Positions 10,480 to 20,628 of a DNA stretch of 64,000 nt are shown piece by piece. This DNA is from Trichosporon coremiiforme (Eukaryota; Basidiomycota; Tremellomycetes; Trichosporonales; Trichosporonaceae). The first letter of the stretch is position 1. Each line of letters opens with the position of its first letter. Position numbers and translations under genes: made by a program. Location of the stretch: assembly GCA_039545355.1 (NCBI GenBank), contig BCJJ01000013.1, positions 915,980 through 979,979 on the forward strand. Reading direction: 5' to 3'. The notes beneath the pieces were generated by a model. It was not told where the DNA came from, did no database searches, and saw only the letters and a program-made list of their open reading frames with translations.

Positions 10480-13400
10480 TCACGCGAGCATCCTTTCAAC
10501 GTCCTTGGACAGCACATCCCTCAAATGCCTCTTCAGCTTGGTCACGTCTATCCCGCTCTCGTCCGAGATCGACTTCCAGTCTAGCTTATCGGCCGCTTTC
10601 TGAATCGCGCGCCAGATGCAACGACGCTGGAACGGGGTGAGCGTGTGCTTGCCGTTGGAGCGGGACTTCTCCTTCACACTCGAGCCCTCAATCATACCTG
10701 GAAGTAAGCTACACCAGCAAGGAAAACAGCTCGGGGCAGTAACAGGAGATATGAGAGACGGTGTCAGACTCCCGCAGTAGGTCGCCCGAAAGCACCTCGC
10801 GCCAGTGCCGCTTCGCCTTGTCCGCAGAGACGCCATCGATGCTGAAGTCGAGCTTGCCCGTGAACTCGGGTTTCTTCAATGCGTTGATAATCGCGGCGCG
10901 GACGGCGGCCGTGACGCGCTGTGCGGGTGCGAGCTTGCGCGGTGTGCCGTCGCTTTTGGTGGAGCTGCTCTTCGCCTGAGGTCAGCTTTCGTGCCACACG
11001 TATGCAGCTCACGCGACCCCGCTTCGACTTCTTCCGACTCGGTCCTCCACTGTCGCTGCCTCCGTAATCGGATCCAGAGTTGGACTTGGCCGCCTGAAGG
11101 TCAGATCAGACTGCGCGCAGTGGAGCTCACCCGGCCTCGCTTTTTGAAAATTCCAGGCTGCGTGTCAGCTTGAGGGTCTTCAGTCCATCAAGCTCACCGT
11201 CGCGCTCTCTTGCCTCGCTCCAACTTTCTCCGGGCGCCGAGATCCGGACAGGTCAACCGGAGCCTGCGCGTTAGCTTTCGACAACTGGCTAGCTCAGAGC
11301 TTTCACTCACTTCGCTCTCTCCGAGTGGATCTGACACAGCGTCAGTCGCCGACCGCGACTCGTCCTGGCAGTCAGCTTTCGAAGGGCTTCAGCAGTTCAC
11401 CTTCGGGGAAGCTTCGCTCTGGCGAGCCCCTGTGCGGAATGACCGGCTCTGACTGTCAGTCCAAGTGGATGTTTGTGAACTCACCGGGTCAGTGGGCGCG
11501 TCTCTTGCGCTTTCACGTCGAGGCCGCGAGGGACTGGTCGTCTTGCCAGAAAACCGGATACCTTTGCGCTGGGATTTAGCTAGGGTTCGTAGTACTCTAC
11601 ACACACCCCGCCGAGCTAGACTCGATCAGGGTTTGCCACCGTAGGAGGGCGTGGCTCGAGGTCGATAAAACTCGACTGCCTCCTGTCCATGCTAGAGTCC
11701 ACCAACACCTCATGCATAACTGCAGAGGGCCAGAGCGGCATGTGAATAAGACACAGAGGCCGCCTCATGCATCCAGCATCTGCAGTGCCCGAACAACGTG
11801 CTTCACAGATGGTGGCCTGGGGTGATGATCGACTGTATAGCTTACCGGCTTTGCGCTGCCCTTGCCATCGTCGGAGGGCGCATAGTCCGACGCGATGTCC
11901 TCGATCGACTCTTCCTCCTCCTCAGAGCTCTCCTGCTCGGACTCAGCTCCGTCGTCATCATCCTCTCCGCCCTGCTTGTCGGACCCTTTAGCAGCCTCAA
12001 CGTCTGATTCAGAACTGCCAGAACCGGACGTTGGACTGCGCACGGCCTTTCGAGGCCAGTTCACGCCCATGGGCCGCTTGATGTGGGGCAGTGATGGCGG
12101 GGGAGGCAGTGGTCCTGGATCGAAGTCTGCCTCGGGGGAGGACTCGGTCTTAAACAGGTTCTCTGAGTGCGGGGTACGGTGTACTGGTTGTCGAGCGCTG
12201 AGGATTGCTCTGATGGTCAGCTGATTCCCAGGTGATCGTAGCTCACTGATTCCGTGGCCGCTGAGCGCAGCCGCCCGGTGTTCTGATTGTTAGGTTAGCA
12301 AACAGCAGCCCCGGAGCTGTCGCAAAGTACCACTCACCCTCTCTCGCGACGACACCTGCACCGTTAGCTGCTTGTCAGCTCGGCGGATCAAAAGTCGAGG
12401 TTAGATACGCACTGCAAGTCGGCTACGGCTTGAACGGCTGCTCGTGGAACGAATCTGTTGTCAGCTGGAGACGTTCAACACAGCTAGTCTACTACCTTCG
12501 CAGATGGGGCAACTAAAGCTTCGCGCCTCATCTGTCATTAGCCCCTTACACCTCGAATGAGCGTAATCGCACCCCTCTTTCAGTTCCCAATGCGGACTCG
12601 CTCACGCTCATGTCAGACTGCTGTCAGAGGAGCTCCGGGGCAGGGCATTCGTTAGACTCACCCTCGCTGATAACTCTTCGGCCAACTTGCTGATAGACTG
12701 GTCGTCGAAAGCCTGCGCGTCAGCTTCTCGACTGTAAGTAGCTGAACCTGGCCCCATCTCACCTCTTTGTTGCCGTGCGGTCTTCGAAGACGCGCAGGTC
12801 CTTGGTCTGAAGTCAGCTGAGGCGGTATGGCCATTCTCTTACCTTCGTCCGCCTCGCGACTGGCGTAGGCGTGGACGGTGCCTGGGGTCAGCTTCATCCG
12901 ACTCCATCGTGGCTGTGGCAGGACGCACACTCGACTCGAGCGCGGAGTTGTCGGACTCGGCCATCGCCTGTGGGTCAGCCTAAGAACTGACTCGCGGCAG
13001 CTGTACGCACATTCTCCCGCTTCGGGCTCTGCGGGTTCTGTCGTTAGCTCAAAGGCACAGCGCGCTCAGCAGAAAGAGGAGGCGACCCACAGTCGTCTGT
13101 CGTCAGCTTATCATATGAACGCAACAGTGGAGCTGGAAACTCAGTTCAACTTCGGCCAATCGTCTGCTAGGTGGCAACACAATCAAGAAGCTGGTAGACT
13201 CACGCTAACCTTAATTTCGCTCTGAGATCAGCTAAGCCCCTGTGCCAAAGCTTGGCACTCACGATTGCCGCCTGCTGTTAGCTGGAACTCTTCGGGGGCG
13301 ATCGCAGTTGGTGGATACTCACCTTCCTCACCACAGCCTGTCGCCAATAGCGAAATGATCCAAACTTTCAGCTTACCTTCCCCTTCTCTCCAGCCTGCTA

Positions 13401-14120
13401 TCAGCGTCATGTCACTGCGAGAGCCGCACACCCACATCTTCCGGGGCCGTGTCTACGACGACCTGACTGTCAGTTGCATGGGGAGGTCGACAGCTCACGT
13501 CTGGCTCTATCTCGCTGGCGGGCAGGCTGTCAGCTTCTAGCACCACGCTCAGCGTACCTCGAAGGGTATGTACTGCCAGTCAGCTTATCCACAGGAGGTC
13601 TCAGCTCACCTGCTTTCTCGTCCTGGGCGAGACTGGCACGAGCACGACGGCGCACTTCAGCCGTAGGGGACACAAGTTGTGGGCAGAGGTGCCAGTTTGC
13701 GACCGTGAGCCTGGCGCCAGCAAATGATGGGGCTGTCGTCAGCTAGACAATGCGCGCATCCGAGCTCACATCGCGGTGTCCTTTCCCCTCCGCCACTCCC
13801 GCGTCAAGGTCGAGGTCGAGGTCACTCCACTGCCTGTCAGCTCGGGACGCTCACTCCCAGCTTACATCCAGATACTCTTCCGAGCTATCTTCCTCCTCCT
13901 CGTCTCTGCCCGTACCCCTCGATTCGGGTTGGGACTCTGCCTCGCCACTGTCCATGGTCGTGCTCGGGGGAACTGGTGCGGGGGATGCGGACGCAGAGTC
14001 TGGCGTCATCTGTGCCATCGGGTCCGTCGATACCATGGCGCGGAGGTAGGTGATCTGCCGCCGCGCACGGGCTGAGCGGCGGGGCGGTGTTGGAGCTGCT
14101 AGATGTCTTGTTCCCGGCAT
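10480..14120 (-). CDS. Very intron-rich gene, unknown protein with tandem C-terminal repeat
   Basis: I do not recognise this protein. The start is probably at 14120 (MPGTRHLAAP...) and the stop at 10480. Well-supported exons on the minus strand, all joined in phase 0, are 11485-11568, 11401-11448, 11311-11364, 11198-11263, 11131-11157, 11013-11093 and 10744-10975; the last exon, 10480-10697, follows in phase 1 across a weaker donor. Introns between the phase-0 exons are 36-47 nt with GTGAGY/GTGAAC donors and an AGCTGAC-like branch site close to the acceptor. The same pattern continues to about 13860, probably two dozen or more introns. The protein has an acidic Ser/Glu-rich N-terminus, an acidic stretch at 11846-12070 (GGEDDDDGAESEQE...), KRGR basic clusters, and two similar C-terminal blocks, LAPAQR...KAKRHWREVLSGDL and LTPFQR...KLKRHLRDVLSKDV, perhaps helical DNA-binding modules (inference). 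The joins around 11.6-11.8, 12.2 and 13.7 kb are unresolved. Confidence 0.7.
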
Positions 14121-14416
14121 GTTGTGGTGGACATTGCAATGGAGAAGTGGGAATGAAGGGATGATGCGAGTGTAGTTGTGCTGGGGCTGCGTGTGTGAGT
14201 GCTGGTGGCGAAGGAGCAAGGAGCGAAGGAAGCGAGCAGGCGAGGGGACGAGAGCGTGTGTGCTGTGCGTTGGAGGGCGCAAGTTCTGACACTGCGACTG
14301 TGCGAGGGGCGTCCGATCCCCCTTCACACCTTTCAACATCTCCTCCGGCTGATGAGTTGAGTCTGACCATCGCTCGCTGCATCATTGTTCAGCAATATAT
14401 CATGCATACAACAGTG

Positions 14417-16258
14417 TTACATCACCTTCCTCCCCTGGACCCAGACGGCAGTCCTGTTCCGGTCGTCACCAATACACCACCACCGCTCCACGGCCTCCGT
14501 CCACCAATGCGTGTCGGGATGCCGGGGTAGGTCGAAAAGGTCGAGTGGGCCAACAGACTCGCCACCAGGCTCGGCCAGCGTAACTGTTGTCAGCTCCCGG
14601 ATCAGCCGTGCCAGCTGCAGCGCGTAGTAGCTGCTCATGCCACTCACTTAGTTGCGCGTCGAACTCAGCCCCAGGCTCGAACAGGCCCTTGAATCCGAGC
14701 GCGCTCTTCCCGCCCGCAGTGGCGAGATACAACGCCTCAATCCAGTCGACACGAAGACCGCGGTCCTCTTCCTCCGGCTTTTCTGAGGGGGCTTCCCTGC
14801 CAGCCTCTTGCGCCTCCTGTGCGATGGCGGTTTGCCGAGAGTATGTGTCGGAGACGGGCTCCTTCAGTGCATCGGCGAGTGCTGGGTCTGCAATACCTGG
14901 CATTGCTTCCAGTGGCGTGCTCGGCACGTCCGGCATGTCGGCAACGTCGGCGGTTGGCGGAATGAGCGACGTCGCCCCGGCATGCGTACGGACATGCTCT
15001 CGCCGAGCACCCTCACGCAGACGCGCGACGACAACAGCCTCGCGCATCGCCGTCTGGATTGGGAGAGCGTATCCTCCCGCAATGTCAGAGCCGAGACCAA
15101 TCTTCAAGCCGGCGTCGATAGCCCTGCGTGTCAGCTTCCGTGGACAACATCGCAGCTGCGATACAACTCACTCTCGCAGTGGGAATGGCTTGTCAGAGAA
15201 ATAAGCGTTCGACAGCGGGCAGTGAGCTACGGTGACTCCACGCTCCTTGATGAGATCCATAAGCTTCTCGTCCAAGCCAGTGACGTGCGCCTGAACCGTT
15301 CCCGGACCCAGAAGTCCAGCCGAGTCAAAGACTTCCTCATCGTTCCGCCCCCGCGTAGAGCGCACCCACGTCTCCTGGTCTGTGCTCTCGCACATGTGGC
15401 TCTGGACAAGCACATCGCGCTCCCTCGCAATATCAGCCAGTGATTCGAGCAAAAGGTCGCTGCATGTCGGCACAAAGCGTGGCGTCAACACAGGCTTAAC
15501 GACCGGGGAGTTGAGAGTGTCCATCGCGTCCAGGAACTCTTGCACGCGATCGAGCGCCCCGGAAAGCGTCTCGCCATACGTCGGTCGCTGGGATTAGCTA
15601 GGACGGAGGCGCTCAGCTTACAGGTGACTGGTCCATGCTCAGTTTGCCGATGAAAGCGCGCAGGCCAGCATCGGCGCATGCTTGGGCCAAGATGAGACTG
15701 CGGTTAGCTATAATGGCGAGAAAGTCTAGCTTCCAAGTCTAGCTTCGAGTCTAGCTTTTATCCAACCAGCTGACAGCGCTTCAGTTGCAGATTCTGCGAT
15801 GAGCGCACACTCACTTTGCCTGCACACCGATCGTGCCGAAAGCAACGATGCATCCAGTTCCAGCCTGAATCAACCTCTTGACGAGGCGCTGATACAACCT
15901 ACTCGCCAGTGCGTGATCGGCGTCCACTCGCTCCTCCGCAGCGTATGTGTAGGTGTCGAGCCACTGCATGAGGGGAAGATCGAGTCCCGTTCCAGCGTAG
16001 AGGTACTGCGGAGCGTGGATGTGCAAGTCTGCGAATGCAGGCAGCAAGAATGAGTACTGGGGAAGACGCTGCGCCGCCTCCTGCACCGCAAGGGGCGTCG
16101 CCGCTGCCCGCGTGACGTTCACGATGTTGCCGCGATCGTCCACAACTGAGGTCAGCTTGACGCGGGAGACCAGGGAGCTCACCTATGACATGGTCAGGAC
16201 GAATTCGCAGCGTTCCCGGCAACGGTGTGTCTACCAACGTGCCTCTGTAGGACGCCAT
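14417..16258 (-). CDS. GUD1: Guanine deaminase (amidohydrolase)
   Basis: Zinc-dependent hydrolase converting guanine to xanthine and ammonia, in purine salvage/catabolism in the cytosol. Six exons (16183-16258, 15815-16145, 15622-15697, 15172-15587, 14648-15123, 14417-14583) join in phase to 513 residues. Metal-site motifs are visible: HIHAPQY at 67-73, QSHMCES, HCPLSN and GLGSDIAGG (Asp 313). AGTGLDLPLMQWLD and the C-terminal DLFDLPRH...WCIGDDRN are guanine-deaminase signatures. Introns are 37-117 nt. Oddity: about 80 residues (337-421) rich in Ala, Pro and Glu are inserted after the metal-binding Asp region and before IEALYLATAGG. The AKR-RidA gene lies 276 bp upstream in the same direction. 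Confidence 0.93.
15723..15757. repeat. Three copies of AGTCTAGCTT inside an intron
   Basis: Direct copies at 15723-15732, 15736-15745 and 15748-15757, within intron 2 (15698-15814) of the guanine deaminase gene. On the coding strand they read AAGCTAGACT and resemble this genome's branch-site context. Confidence 0.8.
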
Positions 16259-16534
16259 GACGAGTGAGTAGGAACAGGTAGAGCGGCAACAGCAACGACG
16301 GTGCGTTCTACGTCATGCAGCCATCTCGATCGAGTTTCGTGGGTCACGTGCCTCGAGTCGCCACTCCGCTGGTTGCCGCGAAGTACCGTCGCATCACTGC
16401 CAGCCACCAATCGTTGCAAGCAACACCCGCCGCGACCTCCGTACAGCTAAGCGGGAAGATTTCCCTGTTTCCCGTTGACTTGCCATCACTGTTGCATATC
16501 TACCTGCCACTGCCAAGACTACGACGCACATCAC

Positions 16535-18273
16535 TTAAATGTCCAGAACATCCGTCTTCTGACCGCCCAGCTCCGCGTCCGCCTCGATCTCGACCAGGAG
16601 CCCGTCACCGATCAGTTCTATCCCTCCCACCATCGTGTTCGACGGCCGGACATTGAAAGGCTTGAAAGCGGCTGCGTGCACCTTGCACACCGGCTCCCAG
16701 GTCTTGACGTCGGTGAGCATGACACGCGTGCGGACCACATCGGCCATGGACCCTCCCAATGAGCGGACGGCTCCCGAGATTATGTCGAGGACAAAGGTGG
16801 CCTGATCGCCCGTTGACTTGCCACCAATGAGACCTGTTCCGGAAGGATGCGCGAGGGTCGTCGTACCGGACACACTGATCTTGTTGCCCACACGCACGGC
16901 GCGGCAATAACCCGCGATCGGTTCGTACTTGCTCCCTCCGGAGACCTGAACCCTTCCACCAGCGTTGGCGATGCGCTCAACCTTGGCGAGCTGCTCCTTC
17001 TCAGCAGCCGGGTCTAGGTGGTCACCCAGATCACCAGAGGCAGTCAAGAACGGCGGAACGCGGTACTCGTCACCACAGTCGTTGGGGAGCATCTTAAGCG
17101 CCTTCTGCGCCTCACGGATAGTGGCCAGGTCGCTGTCATCGAGCTCGAAGGAGAAGACGGCCTTGTTGCGGTCGATGTACTTCTGAGCCACGGAGTTGTC
17201 GAGCCTCGAGCCGACAATGACGCACCCGACAGCCTGCTGCTGCAGGACGTAGCGGGTTGCGACAGCGGGAATGGCGACGCTGTGCCTCTTCGCGACCTCC
17301 GCGCACGCAGCAAGTACCTTCTGGAAGGCGTCCCAGCCACCTGTCGTCAGCGTCACTCACGTCAGAAGACTCACCAGCGACGTCGATGAAGCGCTTGTAC
17401 TTCTGCAGACTCATCGTTCCAAGCTCCTTTGGCGAGGGCTCAGGCTTGCCGACCCAGCCCTCGGAGAGGAAGCCACCGAGAAGCGTGCCGTATGCCAGGA
17501 GTTTAACTCCGTTCTTGGCACACCACTCGGCCATGCCGCCAAGCTCGGCGCGACGGTCGAGAACGCTCATTGAGAGCTGGTTGGTGACGAGCTTGAAGCC
17601 AGTGCTGTGGAGCAGGCGGAGGTGCGCCAGGTTCACGTTTGTCAGACCGAGGTTTTTGATGCGCCCCGCCTTCTGCATCTTCGTGAGCTCCCACAGGTTC
17701 TCCCTGACGTTAGCTCTGCAAGTACTGGGTGGCTGCCACGTCCTACGGACGAACGTGACACACTCACATGTATCCGGTGTCGTCGTAGCGCCAGATATGG
17801 TACTGCATGAGGTCGATAGTCTTCGAGTTCATGCGCTTGCATGCCAGGTCAATGGCCGCCGTACACGCGTCCGGGCCCTTGAGGCCGATATCAGGGCACC
17901 ACTTGGTGAACGCCGTGATCGGCTTCCCAGCATACACGCCGATAACCTCCTCAGCAGGCTGGAGTCAGATAAGGATCTGGTGGCGTGCGTAGTCGGTGGC
18001 CTGCCAGAATGCCGAGACCACGTCGTTCTCTTTAACTCACTCCGTAATCTGATAATCGTCAGCGCCGCACAAGGAACACGACTTACGGTCCGCCATGTCG
18101 AACGCTGACAAGCCAGAGTTGACGTATGGCTGCAGGCCGGACGCCAGCTCCTTCAGCTTGCTGTCGTCGGCCTCCACGCCAGCCAGTTGCCACAGGCCAG
18201 TGAGCAGGCGCGGCACCGTCAGCGCATTCGCGCCCTCGCCAATAGTGGTCGTTTCAATCTCGTTATTGGGCAT
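16535..18273 (-). CDS. Aldo-keto reductase fused to a RidA/YjgF domain
   Basis: Five exons (18087-18273, 18041-18048, 17768-17958, 17375-17703, 16535-17340) give 506 residues. Residues 1 to about 350 form an NAD(P)H-dependent aldo-keto reductase. Its tetrad is visible: Asp59 and Tyr64 in FDMADHYG, Lys84 in ITAFTKW, His119 in LMQYHIW, with IVGSRLDN for cofactor binding near the barrel's end. Residues from about 370 form a RidA (YjgF/YER057c/UK114) domain ending TMVGGIELIGDGLLVEIEAD, a family that hydrolyses reactive enamines/imines. The second exon is only 8 nt and carries the catalytic tyrosine codon. Where RidA deaminases have the key arginine, this reads RPSNTMVG with Asn. The substrate is unknown. 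It is divergent from the amino-acid permease gene. Confidence 0.9.
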
Positions 18274-18864
18274 AGTTGTTCGTGAGGGTGGATGGGGAGC
18301 GATGTTGTGGCGGAATTGCCAGCTGTTTATGTGAGAACAACAGTCAAGAAGGGGTCGATGGTGACGTGCCGGTTGTAGAAAGTTGAGATCGTTGCGACTC
18401 GATATAGACGCGGGGCAGCCGGGCGTGACCGAAACGGCAAGTTGCGGCAATGCCGACCGGTTATGTGGGCAGATTCCACGGGCAAGTGGAGCCGATGGGC
18501 GCGTTTGAACGCCGAGGGTTTCCAAATTAAGGCGGATGTAATTACATCCTCAAGGTCCTTCTTCGTTAAGCTCAAATTGCCTTCGGGAGAGATAGCCCAG
18601 GTGGTGCCAGACTTTTGGGTGTCGGCAAGGAGATCTCTGATTGGAAACCGACTATCGGTGCCGCCGCGGAGTGGGGGTATCCCGCTTGCTGGAGCCAACA
18701 GCTGACCCGCAGGACGCGGGCAGCGGTCGCGTAGAGCCCTTAATATCTCGTAATTCCAGTAATTGCCGGCTGCAACCGATTCCACCTGAACGTCTTGAAA
18801 AGGACGTGTTGGAGTTTGCTGTTGCCCACTCTTTGACTGACCCCAACTAACCGCAAGGGCCACC
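18274..18864. promoter_or_regulatory. Divergent promoter region, AKR-RidA / amino-acid permease
   Basis: This 591-bp region separates two start codons pointing away from each other, so it must hold both promoters. I see scattered GATA cores but no convincing cluster of nitrogen-regulator sites and no repeats. Confidence 0.6.
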
Positions 18865-20417
18865 ATGGATCGCAAGGACTACTACACTTCGAAGGGCGAG
18901 GTTGTTGACGTCGACGAGAAGGACTCCATCCCCTATGAGACCGAGCGGCAACCAGGCGGCCAAATGACAAAGGACGAGACTATCGCCAAGGTCCTTGAGG
19001 TGCACGAGGGAGGCAACTACCACCACCACAAGTTAGGACATCATGACCGCGACGTTGACCGAGTCCGCAACATCGTAGACCTCATTGAGGACGGTGAGCG
19101 CAAGTACCACAAGCTGTCATGGTGGAGGCTGTACATCGTCATGTTGGTGTCGGCGGTGGCGCTCGGTACCCTGTCCATGCCCTCGTGAGTAGATCTTATC
19201 TCGGCTGCGCATCGAGCGATACACTAACTCGCAGCGTCTTCGCAACTCTCGGCATCATCGGTGGCACGATAACATCTGTTTCGATGGGCTGTCTATCCGT
19301 CTACACGTCCTACGTTGTTGGCCAGGTCAAGATCAGATACCCTCAGGTGCACCACTGGTCGGACGTTGGTCGCGTGCTCATCCCTGGCAAGGGCGGAGTA
19401 TTCCTGAGCCGGTTCATGGCCTGCGCCTACGTCTTCTTCGTCTGTCTTGCGATCGGTTCGCACTACCTCACGGGCAAGGCCGCGTTCCGGACGATCGTCG
19501 ACGACCCGGCCATCTGCGGCGTCGTCTGGAGTGTGGTGACCCTCGTCGTCATGTTCGTCTTCTCGCTGCCGCCGTCATTCAACGAGATCTCGTGGCTCGG
19601 ATACGTCGATTTTGCGTCCATCATGTCGGCCGTGTTCTGCACGCTCATCTCGACCGGCATCAGTGCGCGTAAGAAGGACTGGCACACCGGATGGATGGCG
19701 ACCGCCCAGCCCGGCACTACGTTTGAACGCGGTCTCGTTTCAGCCTCGAACGCCATCTTCGCGTACGCCTTCAACGTCGGCCAGTTCTCCTTCATGGAGG
19801 AGATGGCCAACATCGAGGATTACCCAAAGTCCATTTATGCGCTCGGCATCACCATGATCTGCATCCACACCACCGTTGGCGCCCTTGGATATGTCTTCGT
19901 GGGACCTGGCATCAAGTCGCCTGCCCTCCTTTCCGCCGGCCACACCATGGCGCGTATCGCGTTCGGCCTGGCCCTCCCCGTCATCTTCATCTCCGGCGCC
20001 GTGCTCTGTGTCATGAACGGTCGCTTCATCATGGACAAGATGTACCCGAACAGTGTTGTGCGCTACGTCAACACCGCGCGTGGCTGGGCTATCTGGATCA
20101 CCATCATCGCCGTCCTCTCGCTGTTCTCGTGGCTCGTTTCCGAGGTTATTCCCGGCTTCAACGCGCTGCTGGGTCTCGTCGGAGCGCTCTTCAACACGGC
20201 CACAACGGTCTACGGTCCGAGTGTCATGTGGTTCGTGCTCGTCCGGAAGGGACCGTGCTTCGGCACCAGGAGGAACACCATCCTGACGCTGGTGAACGGC
20301 TTCATCATCGCCATCGGTCTCTTCGTCCTGGTCGCCGGAACATACGCCTCGATCAAGGACATCGTAGATTACTACAATCAGGTGGACGTTGGCAAGCCGT
20401 TCTCGTGCAAGGCATAG
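18865..20417 (+). CDS. AAAP-family amino acid permease (fungal neutral amino acid transporter type)
   Basis: Integral membrane symporter of the amino acid/auxin permease family (Aa_trans), probably at the plasma membrane, importing amino acids. Exons 18865-19184 and 19235-20417 (50-nt intron with an ACTAAC branch site) give 500 residues. A hydrophilic, acidic and His-rich cytosolic N-terminus of about 90 residues (GGNYHHHKLGHHDRD) is followed by about 11 hydrophobic segments, starting LYIVMLVSAVALGTLSMPS with the family's Gly-rich first helix. NAIFAYAFNVGQFSFMEEM is a conserved central segment. Length and order match the fungal mtr-like neutral amino acid permeases. Substrate range cannot be read from sequence. 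It is divergently paired with the AKR-RidA gene. Confidence 0.92.
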
Positions 20418-20609
20418 CGGAGGTCAGAAGTTTGACGAGAGTAGAACCAAAGTCGTATGGGCAGTTTCACAGTAATCTTGTAATCGTTGTAGGAGGGCAT
20501 TATGTGAGAATCACTTGCTGATTGTGAACTTCCGCAGTGACTGAGCAAGTCTTGTCACAGTTTCAACGTCCAGTCCAGAGCTTCGTTAGGGGAGTATGGC
20601 CGTAAGGCG

Positions 20610-20628
20610 CCCCCCCCCCCCCCCCCCC
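20610..20628. repeat. Poly-C homopolymer, 19 bases
   Basis: Uninterrupted C-run 190 bp downstream of the permease stop codon. Prone to slippage and to i-motif/G-quadruplex formation. Confidence 0.95.
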
